Shown piece after piece: positions 1-4,701 of a DNA stretch of 6,208 nt. Below the pieces are notes generated by a model. It saw only the letters and a program-made list of their open reading frames with translations. It had not been told where the DNA came from and searched no databases. The translations under genes were made by a program, and so were the position numbers. The first letter of the stretch is position 1. Each line of letters opens with the position of its first letter. The stretch is from Pyrobaculum sp. Lineage in GTDB: Archaea; Thermoproteota; Thermoprotei; Thermoproteales; Thermoproteaceae. The stretch is taken from contig JAEMPK010000072.1 in assembly GCA_022759345.1 (NCBI GenBank), forward strand, positions 1-6,208. Direction: 5' to 3'.

Positions 1-18
1 CCAAAAAACCGAACCCAT
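1..18 (-). CDS. possible 5' end of a leaderless gene leaving the window
   Basis: An ATG on the minus strand at 18-16 opens a frame of only six codons (MGSVFW) before the window edge. The codons alone prove nothing. The support is positional: a TATA-like box on the same strand is centred about 24 nt upstream, the same spacing seen before the other starts in this window. It would be the next gene in the minus-strand series after the hypothetical gene at 119-556. The product cannot be named. It may equally be non-coding. Confidence 0.25.
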
Positions 19-35
19 AAACCCACACAGAAACC

Positions 36-50
36 AGATTAAAAACAATT
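36..50 (-). promoter_or_regulatory. TATA-like box before the left-edge frame
   Basis: The minus strand reads AATTGTTTTTAATCT. The core GTTTTTAAT is centred near 42, about 24 nt from the ATG at 18. The 100 nt between that ATG and the stop of the next gene (119) hold nothing else I recognise. The T-rich stretch could instead help terminate transcription of the 119-556 gene. Confidence 0.3.
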
Positions 51-118
51 AACGCATGGCTTTTCTGTCCTCCAGCACTTATCCACGTCCCTTTATGCCG
101 ATTCACATCCCGCCGCGG

Positions 119-556
119 CTAGATGTAAAACTCCTCTGCTAGTTCCGTCTTGACGTAGGTTCCGCCTTTCAACAAGACATAGCCTAGCCGGTTTAGTATT
201 TGCAACAGCTCGTAGTCGTGTTCGGGTAGCTTCTCGGCGTCTTTGAGAGACATCGGCAACTTGTCCAGGAGCTGGCGCGCCGCCTCTTTCAACACGACCA
301 CCTCTCTATTTGCCCCCTCGTCGCGCAGAATCAAGACGAGTCCTCTTTCCATGGCCTGCCGCAGGGCCTGTCTAGACTTGATTTCAGTCAACGGCATAAA
401 CCTCTTGTCTCTAAGCACCTCGATGAACGACTTCGGACCTTCTTTCTGTTGCGGCCTCGTCTTTTTCAGCTCTCGCACCTCTTCAAGAATTGTGTTAAGA
501 AGTATCTCTAACTCGTCCAGTCTCTCTAGTATTCTCTTAGCATCTTCACAAGACAT
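119..556 (-). CDS. hypothetical protein with N-terminal coiled coil (145 aa)
   Basis: I do not recognise this protein. The ATG start and TAG stop are clear. Residues about 5-32 are a charged amphipathic helix with regularly spaced Leu/Ile (I9, L10, L13, L16, L19, L20, I24, V28, L30), consistent with a short coiled coil and oligomerisation. A Lys/Gln/Pro linker follows at 32-42. The remainder (43-145) is a predicted mixed alpha/beta region with a Leu-rich VLILRD strand near 74-79 and an alternating helix and hydrophobic pattern that could be a winged-helix or other small domain; this is inference only. There is no signal peptide, membrane segment or Cys cluster. The start is supported by a TATA-like box about 25 nt upstream, implying a leaderless mRNA. 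It is separated from the next upstream gene on the strand by 287 nt, so it is probably its own transcription unit. Confidence 0.75.
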   Translation of the reverse strand: MSCEDAKRILERLDELEILLNTILEEVRELKKTRPQQKEGPKSFIEVLRDKRFMPLTEIKSRQALRQAMERGLVLILRDEGANREVVVLKEAARQLLDKLPMSLKDAEKLPEHDYELLQILNRLGYVLLKGGTYVKTELAEEFYI

Positions 557-575
557 TCACACATCACAACGGGTA

Positions 576-588
576 GGCTTAAAAACTA
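576..588 (-). promoter_or_regulatory. TATA-like box of the coiled-coil gene
   Basis: The minus strand reads TAGTTTTTAAGCC here. The centre is about 25 nt before the ATG at 556, which fits a crenarchaeal promoter with transcription starting at or next to the start codon. The same bases read CTTAAAAAC on the plus strand, so the box could also serve plus-strand transcription into the intergenic segment. No evidence decides this. Confidence 0.5.
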
Positions 589-694
589 AGCGTATGCACT
601 ACAGCCCCGTACCTCCGGCATCTACGAGATAGAGACAGTACTTAACTCAAGAGGACGGTCAAAGAGCTCTGTGTCGGTAAAGCTGTTGCTGACT

Positions 695-727
695 CCCCCA
701 AACACTAACCCATCAAAAGAATGGGGG
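695..727. repeat. pair of mutually exclusive short hairpins
   Basis: The run CCCCCA (695-700) can pair with TGGGGG (722-727), closing a 21-nt loop. Alternatively CCCAT (709-713) pairs with ATGGG (721-725), closing a 7-nt loop. Both use the same right arm, so only one can form at a time. The arrangement directly abuts the longer helix that starts at 728. It could be part of a folded RNA on either strand or chance in a C/G-run region. Confidence 0.35.
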
Positions 728-822
728 CCTTTCGCAGAAGAGCTCGTCTAAATCACGAAACGGCCGCGGTCAACAGAGGCGTTAGGCCGACGAGGCGAGC
801 AGAGGCGCTTTCTGCGCAAAGG
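728..822. repeat. long imperfect inverted repeat, candidate structured RNA
   Basis: Bases 728-739 pair with 810-822: CCTTT with AAAGG, then CGCAGAA with TTCTGCG. This gives 12 Watson-Crick pairs interrupted by one bulged base (C817), plus a possible G-U pair at 740/809. Nested inside, CTCGTC (743-748) pairs with GACGAG (789-794), and GGCC (762-765) with GGCC (785-788). The stacked order suggests a folded RNA of about 95 nt or more. It may be an independent non-coding RNA on either strand, or a 3' UTR structure of the DRG-like mRNA, whose stop lies 22 nt away on the minus strand. No known RNA family is recognised. A few other pairings compete, such as GCTCG 742-746 with CGAGC 796-800. Confidence 0.4.
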
Positions 823-843
823 AGAGAAGGCTAGGCTTATGAC

Positions 844-2007
844 CTAGGCATGTATCTCTACAACGTCGTTGTCGGACAAAACGTAGTCTCGCCCCACGCG
901 CTTGGGGCGTTGTGGATATAGGTCTCTCCTCCACACTACAGCGTATTTAAATGTCTCCAGCAGAGACGAGTGTATCTGCGCCGCGACGTCTCCCACCGTG
1001 GAACCCGCCTTCATCACAATAGGCTTCTCTATGTACGTCTTTGAATGCACTGGTTTTGTAAATATCCTAATCCTTCCGGTGGTCCGTAGAAGATCCTCTA
1101 GAAGTTTCCTTTTCTCAATTTTACACTCCCTCAGATCTGTTATATGATAAACAACGTCGCGCTTCGTCAAAAACCCCAGCACCTCTTCCCTAGGCGTGTA
1201 TACATCGCCCATGGAGAAGACGACCACGGTGGGTTTGTACTGCCTCTCTACGTAGAGAGCCTCCTCTACCTCGTCTAGAGTTACCGAGCCTCTGATATAC
1301 ACCACGGCGTGGTAGATCCCGTATTCATTCAACAGCTTCTTTACGTCGTTTAAAGTCCCGCCCAATATATGCCCGGATCCTACCACCTGAATCCCGCCGA
1401 GGCCCTTCCTTTCAATCTTTACATAGTTCTTGGGTGGATATAGGTATACGCCCTCGTCCTCGAAAAACTTGAAAATCTTTTCCACAGTCTCTACGTCGGT
1501 GTTCCCGCTTACCACTATCACCACGGCGTCTGCGTTTCTCACCGTGGCGAGCGTAATGCTGTTAAGGTCGCTGGACTGATCCAGGACTAGGCTGGGCGTT
1601 TTCACAAGCTGGATATATACGCCGTCTTCCACAAACATAGACGGCGTAGGCTCCACCGTGGAGAAGGGTATGTCGTCGGGCCTCAGCGTGGTGTTTGTCA
1701 AGCAACACAACAACGAGGTCTTCCCAGAACTCGGAGGGCCAACCACGGCGACCTGTAAATCGCCTTCCTTTGCGATATACAGACGGGCACCGCTACGTAT
1801 GCTACGTTCCTTCTCCCGTCTCTCTTGCATCTCTCTCTTTAGCTCAGCTATCCTCCGCCTTATGTGCTTAATAAGCTTCTCGGTGCCCTTGTGCTTCGGC
1901 ACAGACGACAAGAACTCCTCCATCGCCCTTATCTTATCCTCGGGGGTCTTTGCCTCCATGACCTTCAGCCAAGCCGCCTTAGCCTCTGCAGGCAGATTAG
2001 CAGGCAC
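844..2007 (-). CDS. DRG/OBG-type GTPase-like protein with TGS domain, degenerate G3 and G4
   Basis: This 387-aa protein has the full layout of the DRG (Rbg) family, ribosome-associated GTPases of archaea and eukaryotes. A charged helical N-terminal domain (about 1-72) comes first, then the G domain, then a C-terminal TGS domain (about 313-387) with typical IRIFTKP, KAGSTVGDVA, FKYAVVW and VLSDNDVVEI segments. The P-loop is intact (GPPSSGKT, 90-97) and the switch I threonine lies in FSTVEPTP (115-122). The usual DTPG of G3 is KTPS (136-139). The NKxD of G4 is SMGD (265-268), retaining only the Asp. Nucleotide hydrolysis may therefore be weak, altered or absent. The GTG start follows a TATA-like box by about 24 nt, and a stop lies upstream in frame. 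The gene is 38 nt downstream of the crotonase gene but probably has its own promoter. Family placement is firm; activity is inference. Confidence 0.9.
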   Translation of the reverse strand: MPANLPAEAKAAWLKVMEAKTPEDKIRAMEEFLSSVPKHKGTEKLIKHIRRRIAELKREMQERREKERSIRSGARLYIAKEGDLQVAVVGPPSSGKTSLLCCLTNTTLRPDDIPFSTVEPTPSMFVEDGVYIQLVKTPSLVLDQSSDLNSITLATVRNADAVVIVVSGNTDVETVEKIFKFFEDEGVYLYPPKNYVKIERKGLGGIQVVGSGHILGGTLNDVKKLLNEYGIYHAVVYIRGSVTLDEVEEALYVERQYKPTVVVFSMGDVYTPREEVLGFLTKRDVVYHITDLRECKIEKRKLLEDLLRTTGRIRIFTKPVHSKTYIEKPIVMKAGSTVGDVAAQIHSSLLETFKYAVVWRRDLYPQRPKRVGRDYVLSDNDVVEIHA

Positions 2008-2026
2008 AAAGAAACGGCCACTTGTG

Positions 2027-2035
2027 ATTTTTTAG
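2027..2035 (-). promoter_or_regulatory. TATA-like box of the DRG-like gene
   Basis: The minus strand reads CTAAAAAAT, centred about 24 nt before the GTG at 2007. It sits in the 38-nt gap after the crotonase stop (2046), which argues for separate leaderless transcription rather than strict co-transcription. It supports GTG over any internal ATG as the start. Confidence 0.5.
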
Positions 2036-2045
2036 TTTTCGCCGG

Positions 2046-2720
2046 TTACTTGCCGAGGAATTTCCGAATCCGCTGTCTAGTCTCCTCTCTAGTGCCCACC
2101 TCAGCTAGTCTATAGAGATAAGGAACGGCGTCGTCGACTACGGCGCCTAGCCAGCGCCTTGCGCTTATAAAGTCAAGCAAGTAGGTAGGAGGTTTGAAGA
2201 GTCTCCCTAGATCTAATTGCCCTATCTGCGAGACTATGCCGAATTGAAACGCCTCTTTTGCGTCAAACTCTCTGCTTAACATAATCCTCAGATGCCCATA
2301 ACCAAAGAGATGCCTCCCGAGGGCTACAGTATACGGCGGAAACACCCCAAAGTTTACTCCCTGTAGAGAGAATTTTACATCCTCTCTGGGCGCAACGACA
2401 TAGTCTACGAAATATAAAAATTCTACGCCAAATCCATATACATTTCCTGACAGATAAGCAATAGTACGGCCTCTGCAGTCAATAAGTTTCTTTACAAGTT
2501 TATGTACTTTAAATAGGTAATCCAATACGGCGTCTTTGCTTTGGAGAAAGATAGAGAGATCTAACCCAGCAGAGAACACCGGTCCTTCGTTAGTAATTAC
2601 TAAATCCTTGTCGCAGTCGACTCTGACGAGTTCTTCTAGTAATTGATAAGAGAAGGCGTTTCTTTTTTCGCCTAAAAGCACAAGTCTCTTATATTCGTCA
2701 AATGTCTCAATTTTTATCAT
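2046..2720 (-). CDS. divergent crotonase-fold (enoyl-CoA hydratase/isomerase family) protein
   Basis: With the start at the ATG of MIKIETF (2720), the protein has 224 aa, shorter than the roughly 255-260 aa of typical family members. Crotonase landmarks are present in order: NAFS (21-24), the first oxyanion-hole region GPVFSAGLDL (46-55), the second around GNVYGFGVEF (92-101), FSLQGVNFGVFPP (117-129), and AFQFGIVSQI (157-166). E100 aligns with Glu144 of rat enoyl-CoA hydratase. The position of the second catalytic glutamate (rat Glu164, in QPEILLG) is G121, so a standard hydratase mechanism is doubtful; an isomerase, a hydrolase or a non-catalytic role is possible. The C-terminal tail is shortened. 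The frame is open 108 nt further upstream, but that would overlap the icd gene and bypass the TATA box. The coding strand is AT-richer in its first half than icd. Confidence 0.8.
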   Translation of the reverse strand: MIKIETFDEYKRLVLLGEKRNAFSYQLLEELVRVDCDKDLVITNEGPVFSAGLDLSIFLQSKDAVLDYLFKVHKLVKKLIDCRGRTIAYLSGNVYGFGVEFLYFVDYVVAPREDVKFSLQGVNFGVFPPYTVALGRHLFGYGHLRIMLSREFDAKEAFQFGIVSQIGQLDLGRLFKPPTYLLDFISARRWLGAVVDDAVPYLYRLAEVGTREETRQRIRKFLGK

Positions 2721-2733
2721 AGTCAAGTCTAGT

Positions 2734-2748
2734 AAATACATATTAAAC
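2734..2748. promoter_or_regulatory. shared divergent TATA element between crotonase and icd genes
   Basis: The two start codons (2720 on minus, 2767 on plus) are separated by 46 bp. The octamer ATATTAAA (2740-2747) is centred at 2743.5, exactly the midpoint of the two first bases, leaving 23.5 nt to each. This is the expected TATA-to-start spacing for a leaderless crenarchaeal gene in both directions. On the plus-reading side the preceding bases (GTAAATAC) resemble an A-rich BRE. On the minus-reading side the preceding bases (GCACTG) do not, which suggests icd is the stronger direction. Confidence 0.6.
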
Positions 2749-2766
2749 AGTGCTACGGCGAGGGTC

Positions 2767-4086
2767 ATGGCGGTAGATGTGGAAAAGATCAAGCGAGACA
2801 TCCCAAATCTAGTGCCGTACAGCGGCAAGTACGTCGACCCGCCTGAAGGCGACTACGTAAAATACGTCGGACCTGGAGTCGTCCAAGTGCCGGACAAAGT
2901 CGTAATTGGCTACATAGAGGGCGACGGCATCGGCCCTGAGGTTGCGTACGCCGCCATAAAAGTGGCCAACGCCGCGGTGGAGAAGGCATACGGCAAGTCG
3001 AAGAGAGTAATTTGGTACGAGATAGTAGTAGGCGAGAAGGCAGAGAAGCTCTTCGGCAATAGGCTCCCCGACCAAAGCGTTGAGGTGTTGAAGAAGATAA
3101 GAGTCTTCCTTAAGGCGCCTCTGGAGACCCCCGTCGGCGGAGGGTTTAGAAGCATAAACGTAACGCTTCGTCAGCTCTTCGATCTCTATGCAAATATCAG
3201 ACCTGTGAAGTACTTGCCGGGTTTGCCCTCTCCGATTAAGAGACCAGAGGTTGTAGATCTAGTCATCTTTAGAGAAAACACGGAAGATGTGTATGCCGGC
3301 ATTGAGTGGCCCTATAACAGCGCGGAGGCGTCTAAGCTCAGAGAATTTCTGAGGAGGGAGTTCGGCGTCAATATAAGAGACGATGCTGGAATAGGTATAA
3401 AGCCGATAAGTAAGTTCGGGACTCAAAGAATCGCGCGCCTGGCACTTAAGTTCGCTGTTGAAAATAAGAGACGCGTCGTAACTGTGATGCATAAGGGCAA
3501 CATACAGAAGTACACAGAGGGCGCCTTTAAGGAGTGGGCTTTTGAAGTGGCGAGAAACGAGTTTAGAGACCATGTTGTGTTTGAAGACGAACTCGCACAC
3601 TACGGAGGTAAAGTCCCCGGGGGCAAGGTGCTTGTCAACGATAGAATTGCCGATAACATGTTGCAGCAGTTGCTCACACGTACCGGCGAGTACGACGTAA
3701 TTCTGGCGCCTAATCTAAACGGCGACTATGTCTCAGACGAAGCCGCGGGACTGGTCGGAGGGCTGGGCGTGGCGCCAGGTCTAGACGTAGGCGACTGGGG
3801 CATGATGGCAGAGCCCGTACACGGCACCGCCCCTAAGTACCGAGGCAAAAACTACGTGAACCCCACGGCTACAATACTCGCCCTGGAGCTACTCTTTAGA
3901 TTCCTTGGCTGGAGAGAGGCGGCGAATTTGATACTGAGAGGCGTGGAAACTGCATACAGAGAAGGATACTTCACAGGCGATTTAGTAAGACAAATGGACG
4001 AAGAAGAACGGAGGCAGAGAGTAAAAGAGATATTAGGAACACAGGAGTTCGCCGACAAAGTAGTGGAATTTATAAAAAAGTCTTAA
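2767..4086 (+). CDS. icd: isocitrate dehydrogenase, NADP-type
   Basis: This 439-aa cytoplasmic enzyme of the citric acid cycle oxidatively decarboxylates isocitrate to 2-oxoglutarate. By analogy with E. coli Icd, the substrate residues are S129 and N131 in GGGFRSINVTLRQ, R135, R145, R169 in IFREN, Y176 in EDVYAGIEW, and K243 in MHKGNIQKYTEGAF. The metal aspartates are D293, D320 and D324, with D320 and D324 in the family signature NLNGDYVSDEAAG. The coenzyme loop HGTAPKYRGKNYVNP carries K357, Y358 and V364, and R408 lies in DLVRQM. These match the NADP-binding Lys344, Tyr345, Val351 and Arg395 of E. coli; the position of Tyr391 appears to be Gly. NADP preference is therefore likely but not certain. 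The length and the N-terminal extension before VIGYIEGDGIGPEV are normal for archaeal members. ATG 2767 is fixed by the TATA box 23-24 nt upstream. The stop lies 1 nt from the convergent acetyltransferase gene. Confidence 0.96.
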   Translation: MAVDVEKIKRDIPNLVPYSGKYVDPPEGDYVKYVGPGVVQVPDKVVIGYIEGDGIGPEVAYAAIKVANAAVEKAYGKSKRVIWYEIVVGEKAEKLFGNRLPDQSVEVLKKIRVFLKAPLETPVGGGFRSINVTLRQLFDLYANIRPVKYLPGLPSPIKRPEVVDLVIFRENTEDVYAGIEWPYNSAEASKLREFLRREFGVNIRDDAGIGIKPISKFGTQRIARLALKFAVENKRRVVTVMHKGNIQKYTEGAFKEWAFEVARNEFRDHVVFEDELAHYGGKVPGGKVLVNDRIADNMLQQLLTRTGEYDVILAPNLNGDYVSDEAAGLVGGLGVAPGLDVGDWGMMAEPVHGTAPKYRGKNYVNPTATILALELLFRFLGWREAANLILRGVETAYREGYFTGDLVRQMDEEERRQRVKEILGTQEFADKVVEFIKKS

Positions 4087-4087
4087 A

Positions 4088-4561
4088 TTAAACTTCTTTT
4101 GCAAATAAATATTCCACAGGTCTAAACCCCATCTTCTTATAGAAGTTTATCGCGATCTCATTCAAAGCTGGAAAAGACGCCATTATAACTTCGGCACCTT
4201 TTTTACGTAGTTGTTCCACACCCTCCATCATCAGTCTTTTTCCAATGCCCTTACGCCTATACTCAGGCAGTATATAGAACTCCCTTATTATGCCTGCATA
4301 TTTAGGCCGGTAAAATATTCTATCCTCGACATCGCCTTTTAACAAGCCGACTACCTTAGTCCCCTCTACAGCTACTAAGAGAACAGAAGTAGGGTTGGTC
4401 ATCGCGTCTTCAAGATATTTCCGCACCGCTTGTTCAATGTCAGGAGCAACTTCAAGTAGAGGATCAAACTCGGCGTTTAGACGCTTAAGTCTTATGACGA
4501 GCTGCGTGACCGAGTCAAGGTCTTCTTTTGTGGCGGGCCTAATCACTATACTTGGATACAC
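4088..4561 (-). CDS. GNAT-family N-acetyltransferase
   Basis: This 157-aa protein has a complete GNAT fold. It opens with IVIRPATKEDLDSV (5-18), typical of the beta1-alpha1 start. The acetyl-CoA pyrophosphate loop (motif A) is FYILPEYRRKGIGKRLM (95-111), matching R/Q-x-x-G-x-G/A at R102-K104-G105-x-G107. Motif B is NEIAINFYKKMGFRPVE (134-150). The acceptor substrate cannot be told from the sequence: protein N-termini, amino acids, polyamines and small amines are all possible. It lies in the cytoplasm with no membrane segment. The start is GTG, supported by a TATA-like box about 24 nt upstream. The 3' ends of this gene and icd are separated by a single base, so read-through of either would produce antisense RNA to the other. 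Confidence 0.88.
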   Translation of the reverse strand: MYPSIVIRPATKEDLDSVTQLVIRLKRLNAEFDPLLEVAPDIEQAVRKYLEDAMTNPTSVLLVAVEGTKVVGLLKGDVEDRIFYRPKYAGIIREFYILPEYRRKGIGKRLMMEGVEQLRKKGAEVIMASFPALNEIAINFYKKMGFRPVEYLFAKEV

Positions 4562-4579
4562 GAGTTGACTGGATTAACA

Positions 4580-4592
4580 TATTTTTAAATAT
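4580..4592 (-). promoter_or_regulatory. TATA-like box of the acetyltransferase gene
   Basis: The minus strand reads ATATTTAAAAATA, with core TTTAAAAA at 4589-4582, centred about 24.5 nt before the GTG at 4561. The element is strong and well spaced, indicating a leaderless mRNA, and it supports this GTG over the in-frame GTG five codons later. Confidence 0.55.
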
Positions 4593-4643
4593 TAGCAAAC
4601 TTGAAAAAGATAAGGAATATTTAGCATTTATAAGTAAGATGAT

Positions 4644-4684
4644 GTAGAGATCCACAACTAGATACTATCAAGATCCGTAGAGAT
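4644..4684. repeat. short direct repeat GTAGAGAT, 33-bp period
   Basis: GTAGAGAT occurs at 4644-4651 and again at 4677-4684. The hexamer AGATCC also occurs twice (4648-4653 and 4671-4676), giving an arrangement in which the second copy has its two parts swapped. It could be an operator for the acetyltransferase gene, but it lies about 60 nt upstream of its TATA box and may be chance. Confidence 0.3.
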
Positions 4685-4701
4685 TAGTTCAAAATTATAT
4701 A

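Larger units (their letters stand above)
557..843. other. 287-nt intergenic region with structured segment
   Basis: This gap separates two minus-strand genes and is long for such a compact region. The left end holds the promoter of the 119-556 gene. The right half (about 721-835, roughly 58% G+C by hand count) carries the inverted repeats listed separately. On the plus strand one frame is open from 590 to the TAA at 749-751 (53 codons, no ATG), and the same frame then stays open to a stop overlapping the DRG gene end. On the minus strand a GTG-initiated frame of 27 codons spans 705-622. None has a convincing start or a recognised product. I found no C/D box pair, tRNA or CRISPR repeat. Confidence 0.5.
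4562..4701. other. 140-bp AT-rich intergenic region
   Basis: It lies between the NMD3-like stop and the acetyltransferase start, both on the minus strand. By hand count, 4561-4620 is about 25% G+C and 4621-4680 about 33%. It holds the acetyltransferase promoter and a short direct repeat. The T-rich minus-strand stretch at 4698-4690, just after the NMD3-like stop, could act as an archaeal oligo-T terminator. No ORF longer than a few codons or RNA gene was found; an ATGATGT on the plus strand resembles a C box but has no D box partner. Confidence 0.5.

Noticed and set aside
243..632. 129-codon plus-strand open frame opposite the coiled-coil gene
   Set aside because: It has the very serine-rich composition of an antisense reading, with no upstream promoter; the minus-strand gene has better codon character and a placed TATA box.
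728..850. RNase P RNA on the plus strand
   Set aside because: GAGAGAAGGCTAGGCTTAT at 822-840 loosely resembles the conserved ACAGAA...GGCUUAU region, but no matching GAGGAAAGUCC-like 5' element able to form helix P4 was found.
1658..2035. 125-codon plus-strand open frame opposite the DRG-like gene
   Set aside because: It is antisense to the P-loop and helical domain coding sequence, rich in Ser/Leu/Arg as expected of a shadow frame, and has no recognisable features.
2721..2828. N-terminal extension of the crotonase protein (frame open to an ATG at 2828)
   Set aside because: It would overlap the start of icd on the other strand, ignore the TATA box at 2740-2747, and add residues with no family similarity; the ATG at 2720 fits better.
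3259..3600. 113-codon minus-strand open frame inside icd
   Set aside because: It lies fully antisense to a well-conserved part of a clear enzyme gene and has no domain, promoter or family resemblance.
4638..4690. C/D box guide RNA
   Set aside because: ATGATGT resembles a C box, but no CTGA D or D' box follows at a usable distance on either strand.
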